DNA from: Steinernema hermaphroditum
Taxonomy: Eukaryota; Nematoda; Chromadorea; Rhabditida; Steinernematidae
Direction of reading: 5' to 3'
NCBI GenBank assembly: GCA_030435675.1
Contig: CM059622.1
Coordinates: 5,332,001 to 5,396,000, forward strand
Length of the DNA: 64,000 nucleotides
The position numbers and the translations under genes are program-made. Positions within the stretch are counted from its first letter, which is position 1. Every line of letters begins with the position of its first letter. This document shows positions 13,001 to 24,587 of this stretch, piece by piece. The notes beneath the pieces are model-generated. The model was not told where the DNA came from. It saw only the letters and a list, made by a program, of their open reading frames with translations, and did no database searches.

Positions 13001-13929
13001 CGCTAAATGTATGGAGATGTTTAAATTGATCTAAATGGACTCCGTTTCGAGCGGAATTTATATTGTTTTTTAGCTTTTTGGTCTTTTTTATAACCCGCAC
13101 TTTACTTTACAACGAACGACGAAGACGGCCGGTGCACCTGTAAACACATAGATGCTGAACAGAGTGCCGCGAAAATATGCTCTTAGTGGGTCAAAAACCG
13201 TTATAAAAAGGCTTCTGAAATGTGATCTTCCAGGAAAACTCTCCACAAAAATGTGTCATTTTTTTCGTCCTTGCCATGTTTTCGGGAAACCCCCTTTTTC
13301 AATTCTCATTTTTGCGGTCATCACATCATCTAAGACGATTCCTATTTGGCGAATGAAATAGGGAACTCTGAACACATCAATCTGAAACGCCTCCCGGTAC
13401 TTCTTCTCATTTCACAACACTACTTTTACTCATATTTCCACCGTAACATCTTCAAAATGAATCACATTCATTTGGATTGTGTACACCAGTCATAAAGACT
13501 CCCTGCAGGAACTAGATTACAGCGAAGAAAACAGTGCAAGGTACTGTCATAAAAGTCACCAACAGAAAGTCTCTTTTGTACAATTCCGTGTTCGCCCAAA
13601 GTGCATTACTGCATGTGCAATAATGTGTCTTCCGCGCAGAATCGTTGGAGATTTCGGCGGAATACTAATTAGGAATGCTGCAAAAACTGCGAGTGACTCA
13701 TCCCCTCTGCACCTTTAGAAAAGTCGCAAAGTGATGCTTTTTGCTAATGGCCGTGTTGGGAAAGGGCAAAAACGAACCTTTCGGAAAAGTGGTGCTCGGT
13801 GATCAGGTAGAGCGTGAGCACCGCCCGCATCCCGTAGAAGCTGAATCGTTCGCAGAACTCATTGCCGAGCATGAAAAAGACCCCCTTAGGGTAACTTTTC
13901 AGGCTCTCCAACATCCCCTTCTCCGCCAT
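10011..13929 (-). CDS. Proton-coupled oligopeptide transporter (SLC15/POT family), 8 exons
   Basis: Minus-strand exons: 13929-13778, 12989-12881, 12837-12676, 11841-11540, 11495-11357, 11311-11078, 11033-10323, 10277-10011. Phases all agree, giving 691 residues, close to animal PEPT1/2. The family imports di- and tripeptides with protons across the plasma membrane. Diagnostic motifs are GNEFCERFSFYGMRAVLTLY in exon 1, GGIKPCVSAFAADQ at the end of exon 3, WALFDQQ|GSTW across exons 5-6, GLLQLEVNKT across exons 6-7 and EFAYSQASPDMKSVLQ at the end of exon 7. Exon 7 also encodes the large extracellular loop expected between late helices. A ctttag acceptor about 80 nt upstream of the ATG suggests trans-splicing or a 5' UTR intron. 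Which paralogue it is cannot be told from sequence alone. Confidence 0.93.
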
Positions 13930-14104
13930 CGTCGCGTTGCTTCTGGACGGCCGCCCGGTGAGAAGATTACTCTGTTCGTCCCGTTGTGGGAGTTGATGAG
14001 AGGAACCTAAAGTGAAGAAGAAGAAGTTATGGCGATCGCCGGACACGTCGCGCAGCAGAAACCCTCTTTGTCATAATTGAATTATCAGAGAAAAGTTTGA
14101 CGAT

Positions 14105-14121
14105 CGATGACGACGTCATCG
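14105..14121. promoter_or_regulatory. 17-bp palindrome with bZIP-like half sites upstream of the transporter
   Basis: Perfect 8-bp arms CGATGACG and CGTCATCG flank a single A. TGACG/CGTCA are the half sites bound by many CREB/ATF-type bZIP factors. It lies about 180 bp upstream of the transporter ATG. A regulatory role is inferred from position and symmetry only. Confidence 0.35.
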
Positions 14122-14981
14122 CCAAAACAAACCCTCAAGTTCGACAGTCTAAAGTAGCCGCGCATGGCGACAGCGGCGATGACGGTCGAGCGTGGAAGGA
14201 GCGATCGAGGGAGGCGGAACAGGCCGATTACAAATCGATCGGCAGGTTATTGTAAAACAACACACGGAGCCCCGGCAGAGATCATCGTTTATTAGGCGGG
14301 CGGGACTGTAGGGAGAGCAAAAAGCGGCGAAGAAATGCGAGAGAGCGACACGCAATTAGCGGCATGAATGTGTGTCAGTCGGCGCTCTTGTGTCGTACAC
14401 AAAACGCCGAGGGCATTCGCAAAGAGTTTGTCTAAATTTATGAACGCACCCGGATCACGCCGGGCCGTCCCTCTCCGCCCGGTTCACGATCAATCTTCGC
14501 CGTTTTGGCCACGGCGTGAGAGAATGCGAAGAGCGATCTTTACGCCGGGGAGTTTAATGCGGTAGGCGGAAAAGCGAAAGAGGATTAAAGTCCGGCGAAC
14601 AGTGAAGTGGTGATGAGGAACATGTTGCCGAGTGGTGACAGATATTCGGAAGACTGTTTCTCTCGCTGAACGGTCGACGAAAAGTCATCGAAGAATTAAA
14701 ATTATGAATTTGTCAAACAGGATTCCCAGGAATGAAGGGTAAAGAAATAAGAAAGATAATGGAAGATACAAAATGGAGAATCTTGATCGAATGAAAACCA
14801 CTCAAAGTTCATCGAACGATAATGTGCATTTACTTCATTAAAAATTCCATGAACAGTGCATGTTTAGAGGATTTCTGTTACGTCGCCGTCGACGGTAGCC
14901 ATTCACGTGATCACATGGAAATCCCAGCGATCTTTGTTTACATATGTAAACTGCATTTGCAGTACACTCCAAATAAACTTA

Positions 14982-15307
14982 ATAGGCAAAGTAGCCTTTT
15001 TCAATCCATTCAGATCGGACCTCAGCGAAGTAAACTGAAAGCCCGGTTCTCAAACTTCCCAAGGATCTGATCTGATCGGCATGCCTTTTGATAGACAGTC
15101 TAGACAGCTTTCTATGTATAGCGCGTATAAGTGTGTCATTGTGCTATTCGTGTGTGCCTCGATTAAAGGCGAGCAAAATCACAACAGGAATAAACGGCAA
15201 AGGCTAAGTAGCCTTTTCAATCAATTCAGATCAGACGTCAACAAACTAAACTGAAAGCAAGGTTCCCAAGCCTCCTCTATTGACGATTCAGATCTGATCG
15301 ATATCAG
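14982..15307 (+). repeat. Pair of imperfect ~100-bp direct repeats
   Basis: Segments at about 14982-15080 and 15199-15307 run in parallel. Both begin aggc(a/t)aagtagcctttt, share a ttcagatc(g/a)gac block and aaactgaaagc, and end around gatctgatcg. A shorter echo, ctgatgcaaac, recurs at 15310 and 15364. Origin unknown. Confidence 0.6.
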
Positions 15308-15699
15308 GCTGATGCAAACATCGGCTGGAAATGACGCCACAGGAATATTCAAACATATTCTGGCTGATGCAAACGGCACAGAGAAAAACGACAGAGATTC
15401 GGACACAATACAAACTACAAATTGAACTTCTCTTCATGAAAAACGTTTCCGTTTATTTTATATTTTACTGGAGTGGATTCGCATGTGAAAGAGTGAAATG
15501 TCGTAAAGTTAAAGCTGTGTGCGATTAGCGATCTGACATTAAACTCGGATTTTTGTTTTATGACTGTATAGATGACAAACAAAAGTGGAGCCGCATTTCA
15601 ATGCCAAGAGACAAATTCCAATCGTAAATAGAAATGAAAGAAATAGTGAGAGAAAAAAGATCAAAAAAGAATTTGACAATCTTTTTGAGTGGGTGGATG

Positions 15700-15900
15700 C
15701 TATCCAATAACTATCTCCTTAACCATGTATTTATGATCACAAAGAGATCGACCTCCGTCCTCTATGGCCTCCTCAAGGAGTTTCGGTCCTGCGAACACTG
15801 TATGTTCGTCGACCGGAATACTGTAATGAACATCTAGGCCAAAGTGCTTTCGGCATTTTGAAGTGATGTTCATTTTAACGACGAACATAAATACAAAGAT
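15700..15900 (-). CDS. Possible terminal exon of an unrecognised gene
   Basis: After an acceptor-like ctcccag the minus strand stays open for 66 codons to a stop at 15700. The translation starts with a hydrophobic run (IFVFMFVV) and continues as a plausible mixed-composition peptide ending KEIVIG. No ATG precedes it in frame except internal Mets, no family is recognised and no partner exon was found. It may be chance. Confidence 0.22.
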   Translation of the reverse strand: MFVFMFVVKMNITSKCRKHFGLDVHYSIPVDEHTVFAGPKLLEEAIEDGGRSLCDHKYMVKEIVIG

Positions 15901-17376
15901 CTGGGAGATAGCCACTTAATACCACGGTATTATTAATATTTAAATTTGCAAATCAAACCAAAGAAGTAAATAGGACAAATGGGAAAAAATAGGACAGGAT
16001 CGCGTTAGCAAGCGCCCCGTGGATTCCATCTATCACACGAATAAACAACGAAATAATTATCTTTTTATATGCTCCAAAAAGCCGGAGGGTTCTTCTTTAA
16101 AGAGCCCGTAGCGCGAGATCGAAGTGACCAGCACAATAAAGACGCCTCTGCAGCTAAGAAGCGCTGATATGCACCTCTAGAATAGCTGAAATCTGGGTGG
16201 ACATTGCGCGAAAACGTGTTTCGACGTTCTGGTTTGACGCTCGAGAAACGAGTCGTCCGCCTCTTGATCAAAGAGTTATATGCTTGTAGGCGATAAACGA
16301 CTGCGCCTGAAAGACAAGCCCACTTGAGTGTATTCGCGATGGAGAGCGCGGCAACAAACCATGTTATGCCCGACCGAAATTGGATTTGGTCACTTCTAAT
16401 CGCTTAAGATGAGTGCGTCTTGCCGCCCATTAAGTCAATGATCGCCCACTTTCCAAAGGGTAGAGCAAGGATAAGAGTTTTCAATGGACGATTTTCAGAA
16501 TTCATTAGAACTTTCGAGTGTTTACGATAGGTATTCCCCCGAATTCAGGCGTTCCCTCAAAGTTGGGTGCTCGTGATGTACAAAAGTACTTTGCTCAATG
16601 CACAAAATTGGTGTGTAATTATACTCTTCGCAATCCTCGAGCTGAAGTAGCCGTTCACGCCTTTTCCTGAGAAGCTCAAGTGCTTGTTGACACTGGGAAG
16701 ACGCCTCTGGAGTGAGTAGGCAAACAGAGGAGTAGCGTTATTTATAGCATCCGACTGTGTATTTTCACAGTGGAGGTGACAGTCAAAAGAACGACCGTAT
16801 CCGCAATGTCTCGACTTTTCTCGATACATGAATATACCTTCAAGAAGGTGCTGTTGGATTTTGTTCGATACATGAACACACCTATAAGAACGCAAAGCCT
16901 AAGTAGAATTAACTGTAACGTTCTACAATCTAACAAATGGACCAAAAACGGGAAAGACTAAATGTCCCTTTTCGACAGATTTCCACAATCGGCTTTTCCT
17001 AGAGGAGGCTTACTCATAGAAAGCGATCAAATCTTGCAAATAATGCCTGCTGGGGAAGGTTTTCGACGTATTCGATTTAAAGGAATCCATGTGAATGACA
17101 CAACAAGTAAATTCTGTTCGTACCGGTATACTCAAACACAAAAAAAATATTCACCTACAGAGCAGAGAAGCATTAGAACCGCACGAACAGTACAGTGCAT
17201 GAGAAAAGAAAACGGGAGGCAGCTGATTCGGACGATGACAAAAGTCTTGATCGTGTTTACGATCGCCAAAGAGTAAACAGGTCCAGTTCTGAGTATTCAG
17301 CAGTCATTCAAGTAGAAGATTTCTTATTTCTTCGCGATGGATGTCGTCTGACGATATGCTTTGAAAAAAATGGTTT

Positions 17377-17458
17377 TGACGAGAGTGGGATTCGAACCCA
17401 CGCCTCCGAAGAGACTGGTGCCTTAAACCAGCGCCTTAGACCGCTCGGCCATCTCGCC
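17377..17458 (-). tRNA. tRNA-Leu (AAG), second copy
   Basis: On the minus strand this has the same 82-nt tRNA sequence as the copy at 9488, with acceptor stem GGCGAGA/TCTCGTC, anticodon loop TTAAGGC, variable arm and B box GGTTCGAATCC. A seven-T run downstream serves as terminator. The flanks differ from the first copy apart from a few bases. Confidence 0.95.
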
Positions 17459-20211
17459 ATGGAGATCGCTGTATGACAGGATGCTCTCATTGGAGGCAAT
17501 CACAATGTGATGTAAAATGTTCATGTGGCAAAAATCACTAAAAAATTGAATGACCATTGAGTGCGGAGTAAATGATTTCAACATTTCAATATAAATCTAT
17601 AGGCATGATCTAGTTTTCAGTTATTTCTTCGCCCTTTTTTGTTTTTTTATGAAGCGATGCCAATTCACGACGGATCACAGCCGCAAAGCTGCTTAGTAAG
17701 GGTAATACTGCGCGGAGAAAAACAAGCCGTTTCTATTTGCATTGCGATCTCCATGTGTCATCCATATGGCGCCATGTGGATTGAACAGCTTATCTTACGA
17801 ACTACAGACTAAAGGGTCTTAATGTGACGTAGTACCTTGATATTGAATGATTCTTGAGGATTAACGCATTACATATGAAGAAGATAAGCATACTTACCTA
17901 AGTCGCACAAGTTCAAAAATGTTTCGATGACCTAGGACACTGAACTATGTGTTCAAAACTAAAATTAAGAATATTCTAGACAATTGTGGATACGTCCATA
18001 ATGATACAAACGGTATAATCGAAGGAAGCCTCCTTGTGGTCCTTTCAAATTCATGAGTATTGAATGAAAAAGAGTTCCATTAAATTGACTTTTCAAGTTA
18101 CAAACATAAACATTCCTGCACTGCACTGCTCGGATTTCATTTTATGATTCCACCAGAAATTGAATGAGATAAATTTGGACGTTACTTAGCAAGGACTTAC
18201 CATACTTAGCAGCCATTGAGCAAACAAATGATTCGTAGAAAATGTGGAATCTCACTTGCTACCCAACAACGTCATCACCTACGTCAAATCAAAATTTCAG
18301 GAATGAATCACTGAACGTCTAGACATTGTCCACCCATCTTTAAAAGTCACATAGTGCTGGATAGAACGGAAAGAGCGAAGGGTCACTAATTAGTGGACTT
18401 ACCCTTCATCTTCGCGTTGTCTTCCTCTCGTTGACCACTTCACTTGTGTCGAGGGGATCGCTGACCACCACGGTGACCCTCTGAAAGAGAGACAGTATCA
18501 GATAAAGAAGCCGGCGAAGAAGCCAGGAAAACAAGCGCCGCCGAGAGGACACTTTGCCCCGCTCTCAGTCGGCTTCTTCTTCGCGAGGACGATCCTCTTT
18601 CGAGTAAACAAACGAGGAAGGAGTGACAATCGCCTCCACTTAAGACGATCCGATCGGCACACCTTCGCGGAGCACTCAGCGGCCGCGCGCTTCGGAATCA
18701 CGTCGAATTACAGCGACTCTGCTCTACCTTTTGCAACTCCCTCCAACGAGAACCGGAGGGAGATTACGGCTCCAGCGATGTTCTTTTACGACCGAACCTC
18801 GTCGAAATGGAAGAAACCTGCGGGGACGACCTTGATGGGAGGAGAGAGAACGCGAGTAGCTTATGCTTCCAGCAGAACCCGATGAAGTCAGGCAGAGCGC
18901 TAATTCCTTCCGACATCATCATTGTAATGTGATGCCGAAGACAGAAAGAAGTGTTTTTAGTAGATTAGTTCTGCCAGGTGCGAGGAAGCCTAGTGGAGAT
19001 GTGGCGAAACACTTTATGGCTTGAGTACTTTACGACTCGGACACATAAAACGTGGAATACAGTGAGGTACAGCCATAAACTAGATGCAGGTTGTTGCGGC
19101 ACAAAGTACACGAGTTACTAAGCATGCTTAAGGACAGGGGATTTCCCACGTCTTTCGAAAGTGAACTACAGAAAGGGAGGCGGAGCGCTTGCCACAAATA
19201 TTTTGTTTCCCTAAGTGGGTACATTTATGCGTGACTCCATTTTCCGTCATCATATCCCAACAGCAGAAATCCCTAATCGGGCGCTAGAGAAGAATTCTCG
19301 AACAAAGATATCAATGGTAGCATAGATCTCATCAAAACAAGGACTTCCGTGGAGCTTGATCCTCTCCCTAAAGCGTCTAGGCGTCATTTGTCAGGATCTT
19401 TGGATTTCCAAAGATCTTCAGTGGTTAATCAAAACAAAGCAAGTAGGATCCCTATGACCATTTACAAAAACTAATAACGCATCTTTCCGAATTGTACCAC
19501 CTGGAACTTTGTACCAAAATATTTGACTGACCGAGATGCCATTTTCAAAAAAAACTGATCAATTTTCATGTATTTTATGACATTGACCGACCAACATTTC
19601 GAACTTGCAGGAACCACGGAAAGCATCTGCAGCGTGCTTAGATGCACTCTTAAGATAATAGGATAGGATAATACCATAACGAAGCAAATTTAGAACTCTG
19701 GAAATGAAAAATAACCCTCTTTGGGAAATTCACGCGGAACTCGGTGTAGAAATGGAAGCTCTACCATTCTTACAGTAACCTCTAGACATCCCTGGAATCT
19801 CCCATTGTTCGCCTACAAATCTACAAGATTCACTAAAATCACGATTTAGTGCCCCCAAAAGCGTCCGCGCTTTCATGGCAGGACAACGACACTTTTTTCC
19901 AGCATAAAAATGCACTTTTTTCTGCGAAGAAGTCGAATTTGGAAATTCCAACAGATGAATCGATGGCAAATTCTCTGCTGAGAATGGAGAAGATTGAAAG
20001 TTTATCCAATTCTACAGAGTGGTTTTCGCTACGGACGCGAAAATGTCCGCTTGGACACGCCGTCGACAACGAATGTCCACCGAACTTCATATCCCAAACC
20101 TCTGATCAGTAATCATGTGTTTATAACAACAAACTTAACAACAACACCGTACATAACAGATGATCTTTGGCATGTTGCCCGGAGATGAGTAGATTTGCCG
20201 TCAGTCGTCAC
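17459..20211. other. Intergenic, one possible promoter/5' exon region
   Basis: 18.4-18.9 kb is GC-richer than its surroundings. On the minus strand a segment at about 18482-18408 is bounded by an acceptor ctctttcag and a donor ggtaagt and contains ATGAAGG just before the donor. That would fit a 5' UTR exon, but no following exon was found. A near-palindrome, TCCATATGGCGCCATGTGGA, lies at 17761-17780. Otherwise I see nothing. Confidence 0.3.
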
Positions 20212-23200
20212 TTAACGGCGACGTCGCCGTGCCTGGACCATCTTCCGTGATGCAGGAACAGGAGCGCCTCTGAAAAGGAGTTTATCTCCGTTTCACCCCT
20301 ACACTAACTTACGCGGCAGCATTAAATCCACCTGGAGCAGCTCCGAACTGTACTAGATTGTTGGAGGGCTCGGCGTTTCCGCCTCCGAAGTTGAACGACG
20401 AGGGAAGGTTAGCGCTGAAGTTGAATCCTGCTTGTGCGGGAGCTGTAGGGGCAGCTCCAAAGTTGAAGCCATTGTTGTTCGGTGCAGGCGCGGACGCACT
20501 AAAATTTTGGGTTTTTTGGAGACAAACGTGCTGTAACGTACATTCCAAACGACGGGGGATTCGTTTGGGTGTTAGCAGCGCCGAAAGCGAACGATGTCGT
20601 CGACGCTCCAAAGTTGAATCCGCCGGAAGAAGCAGCAGGAGCGGCTGTCTGAGTAGAAGAGGCGTTGCTGGCACCAAACGTGAAGAGACCAGAAGGAGGT
20701 GCGGAGGCTGCGCTCGGAACAGGCGCGGTCGCCGTGTTGAAGAGACCCGACGGTGGGGTAGGCTGACTGTTCGTCGTTCCGAAATTGAGCGTAGAATTGC
20801 TCCCAAAAGCAAGTGGCTGAGCAGCAGTAGTGGGCGCTGGCGCCGGAACTGACGGCTTCGCACCAAAGGCGAGTCCACTAGAGATGGAACTGGAATTGGA
20901 GCCGAAGGCAAAGCCTGCAGCCGGGGCATTTGTGGACGCCCCAAAGCTGAATGCATTCGAAGGCTTCGTCGCAAAAGATTCAGAAGTGGCGGTATTGAAA
21001 AGACCAGTAGGAGCAGGTGCTCCAAAACTGTTTGTTTTCTCAACTGGAACTGCTGGTTCTGCTGATGGAGCGTTACCAAATCCGAACTTGAGGCTCACTG
21101 GAGACGGGAAACATCATGTTTAGTGCAACTGGCTGAACTTACCGTTAGCATTAGCCGTTGGCTTGAACGCTTTGCTCCCGAAAGCAGATGTGGAAGCAGG
21201 AGCGACAGGAGCACTTCCCGGTTTGGCGTGTCCACAGCATGCACACTTGTCCGAGAAAGACTCGTTCGAGACGAAACATTCGGAACACGCCCATTTGGTT
21301 GTGGCCGATGTGGAAGCAGGAGCGACAGGAGTACTTCCCGGTTCGGACGCCGAGGAAACAGCGGAAGCAGAAGTGGTCGAACTGCCACCGAAGAGGACGC
21401 CGCTCGAGGGGGCAGAGGCTGTGGTGGCGTTCGCAGTGCTTGGCTGGGTTGTAGAAGACGTGGTGCTACTTCCAAGCAAGAATCCATTTGCTGGAGCAGC
21501 TGGGGCCGATTCGATCTTGACTGGTGTATTGAACAGGCCCGATGGCGCAATTGAAGTGGTGTTGGACGCAGTTCCACTACTGGAACCAAAGAGAGGTTCA
21601 AAAGGTGCTTGCGATGTTGGTTTCGAGGGTTCCGTGTTTCTAAGGCCGAACGTAACCCCAGTAGGTGCTGTTTTACTCGAATCACCAAAGACGGAAGAAG
21701 TTGGTTTGTTGTATGTTGCATCTGAGAATGCGATCACAAAACTGAGTCTTTAAACTGCGACAACACACCTTTCGTCGACGCAGATGGGCCTTCTGAAACT
21801 GTTTTCTCAACTGGAACTGGTGGTTCTGCTGATGGAGCGTTACCAAATCCGAACTTAAGGCTCACTGGAGACGGGAAACATCACGTTTAGTGCAACTGGC
21901 TGAACTTACCGTTAGCAATAGCCGTTGGCTTGAACGCTTTGCTCCCGAAAGCAGATGTAGAAGCAGGAGCGACATGAGTACTTCCCGGTTTGGCGTGTCC
22001 ACAGCATGCACACTTCTCCGAGCAAGACTCGTTCGCGACGAAACATTCGGAACACGCCCATTTGGTTGTGGCCGATGTTGAAGTAGGAGCGGCAGGAGCA
22101 CTTCCGGATTTGACGTGTCCACAGCAAGCACACTTACTCGAGGAAGATTCGTTTGAGACGAAGCATTCGGAGCAGGACCATTTTGTTGTTGCCGTTGGTG
22201 TGGGTTTGCTTGTAGAAGTACTTTGAAGATTTTTTCTATCACCCAGTGAGAACAAAGCGACCCCATTTGATGGTGTTTTCTTTTCGGTAGCTACCGGTTT
22301 GGCACGTTCTTCTTCCACGGACTTGGAGTTCAATTCCTGACAAGGCTCACTGGCTTTTGAGTTCCCACAGCAGGAACACTCCTTGTACGATGCAGAGTTC
22401 TGAACGGAGCACGCCTGGCACCTCCATTTTCCTCCCGCAGATGCAGCTTCAATCCCCTTTTCCGGGGCGTCAGCCGCGTTGACAGCAGCCTCCTGAGCAC
22501 TCTAAGCATAGGAACGATGAAAATGGAAAAGGTAGGGTAATAAATACCTCATCGCTTATCGAATCCACATGACGACGCTCGAGTGGCGCTGCGAACTCGA
22601 AGCTATCACGATTTCTGGGCCCCCTGACAACAGGAGATGAAAAGGAGAATGCGAGATTGTTCACATCAATATCCTTGATGATATTGCGCACCTGCATAGA
22701 TGCTTCTGTTTGGGGCAAGGTTCGTTTCGCGGAATGGTTTCCGATGGAAACATAAGGCTTTACCGATGTAGCCTGAAATCACTCAATCTCCTAGTCCGTT
22801 CTCACACGAAATGCGCACCTTGAGCTGCGATGAATCCACTTCCAGCAAGTCGTCCCATTTCGCATGGAACTTGTTATTCCCCGTTTGCGGGACAGCCTTG
22901 ACAACCGGCTTCTGCACAGGCGTTGAAGCTTCGACTCGACTTTCTACACCAAGCGGTTTGACGGCTCTTTTCTTCGGCATCGGTGTGTCTTGATGTTCGT
23001 ACAATTCTCTTTCTGCTTGCTTATGCTGCATATGATTAAACATTTCTTTGGAATCCCTGATCGTGATCGCGGGTTTAAGTTTTCTAGAACCGGTTAATCA
23101 ATGCATTTTACGTTTGGAGTACCTATAGGGAGTGGCTTTTATTCTTCCAAAAGCCGATCCGAGCCTGGAAGTATATTTCGCTTCTGGCTCATTCTTTTTA

Positions 23201-23716
23201 AACGCATGTGACTTCTTATCCACCACTTCGCTTAGCGGGCTTTTTTCCACAGTCTTGGCAATATCGTTTATAGTGATCTCCTTGATAGGAGCCTTACTGG
23301 TCTTCGAACTTTTTTTCGTGTCCTTAAATGAATTAAGTGAATTTCGTTACGAAAGGTTATTAACCAACAAGAACGGACGTCATTTTGCCGAATATTTCCC
23401 GAGTGTCGAAGCTTAAAGTAGCGTTCAAGTCGGACGAGTCCAGCTTACTGCCGTTGAGTTGACTAACAGGGGAGGAGAGCACTTTGAAGCGCTTATACTT
23501 GTCGGTGTTCTCCTTTACGGATTCGTTCAGCACGGAGCTCTCCAAGTCATCCGCATCCAAGACTTTTCGCTGAAAGCGGCCAATTTATGAACAGCATCAA
23601 TGACCAATACAAACTTTACGAGAAGCACCCTGCGCTGCTGACGAGGATGAGGATTCGCCGCTTCCAAGGTTGAATATACTGCCTACAACTCCGGAAAGCC
23701 AGCTGCGGCCACTCAT
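20212..23716 (-). CDS. NUP153: NUP153-like nucleoporin, copy A, 11 exons
   Basis: Minus-strand exons: 23716-23615, 23569-23369, 23322-23123, 23056-22819, 22772-22548, 22501-21910, 21864-21769, 21721-21143, 21097-20542, 20498-20313, 20269-20212. All phases agree, giving 1010 residues. NUP153-type proteins sit on the nuclear basket and bind Ran and transport receptors. Support: basic SRKRKV near residue 34, then four RanBP2-type zinc fingers (W-x-C-x2-C-x3-N-x6-C-x2-C), three in exon 6 and one in exon 8. These are followed by FG/GLFN/FNFG repeats in exons 8-10 and a C-terminal RRRRR typical of NUP153-like proteins. The start follows ttttcag by 5 nt, probably a trans-splice site. Exon 4 (23056-22819) has no counterpart in copy B. 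Exon 7 is a shortened copy of the start of the FG exon. Confidence 0.88.
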
Positions 23717-24587
23717 GATATCTGAAAACACGCCATAAATATTTCATTCACGAGAGAAATCGCGGGAAACAAGAAAGAAACAAAGAGAGTTCGATGCATT
23801 AATGTCTACTTGTCTGTCTGCTTTCAGCTACTTTCTGTTTTAACGCAAGAAACAGACAGCGTCTCAGTTCCAGACAAAAACAACGAGAGTCACAGAAATA
23901 TAACAAGAAAGGCACGGATAACATGAAAAGCAGTGCGATCTTATGAACAATCTCGATTTCGAACAACGCGCGCCAACAAGGTGAAGCTCTCGATCCGTTC
24001 GTGATCGCGAAGCATAGTGAGGAAGTCCTGTACATTTAGGAAACCAGAGATAAGGTGATAAGTGATGAGATCTGCCGAAACTCCACAGCTTAATCCGCGC
24101 ACACCGTTCAAAAGCAAATGAGCCATAGTCGTCCACTATTCATGCGCCTCTGTGCTACTCGCCGCGCTTTGGAGTCGTGCTGCCGCGTTTTATGTCAGTT
24201 CTTTTGATGATTTTTGCATAGACAAAGAGAAACCAGGCTGCAAGGCCGATAAGAGGCCCACCTACATATCCCCATTGAATCGAGAGATTAAGCTTCTGAA
24301 GCACGAATAACACACGTTTGCGCGTTTATTCCAATGCAACCCGGATGCAGCAATTGCGATGCAGCTATAACAGTGTAAAAACGAAGCATTCCTGAAAACC
24401 TTGAACAATATCACGCTTTCAGCGGCAATATATCTCCTCGTCGGAAGAGCGATCGAACGGAGTTCACGGCGAAATGAAATCCCAACACTTATACACCCTT
24501 AGTCAGATTTTAATCACAATAACTCTAGAACAACAACAACACCGTACGTAACACATATATGTATAATCTGATACTCAACGATATGCT
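23717..24587. other. Spacer between the two NUP153-like genes
   Basis: About 870 bp lie between the stop of copy B and the start of copy A. On the minus strand an ATG at 24126 opens a 61-codon frame (MAHLLLNGVRG...) that reads like protein, but no domain, splice partner or duplicate is seen. It may be an upstream exon, a small gene or chance. Confidence 0.35.

Larger units (their letters stand above)
14122..17376. other. Intergenic, mostly featureless
   Basis: 14.1-14.6 kb is GC-rich and probably part of the transporter 5' region. The rest is AT-rich. Apart from a repeat pair at 14982-15307 and one weak candidate exon at 15700-15900 (both listed separately), I see nothing I can support. Confidence 0.4.

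Noticed and set aside
17195..17340. Protein-like charged frame (EKRKREAADSDDDKS...) on the plus strand
   Set aside because: No start codon, no splice partners found, and the frame runs into the antisense of tRNA-Leu. It could be a chance frame.
20358..21753. Plus-strand open frames antisense to the nucleoporin genes
   Set aside because: They mirror the repetitive FG and zinc-finger codons on the other strand, and their translations have no independent support.
23944..24126. 61-codon frame MAHLLLNGVRG... between the nucleoporin genes
   Set aside because: Reads plausibly but has no domain, no duplicate upstream of copy B and no splice partner. Mentioned only as part of the spacer.
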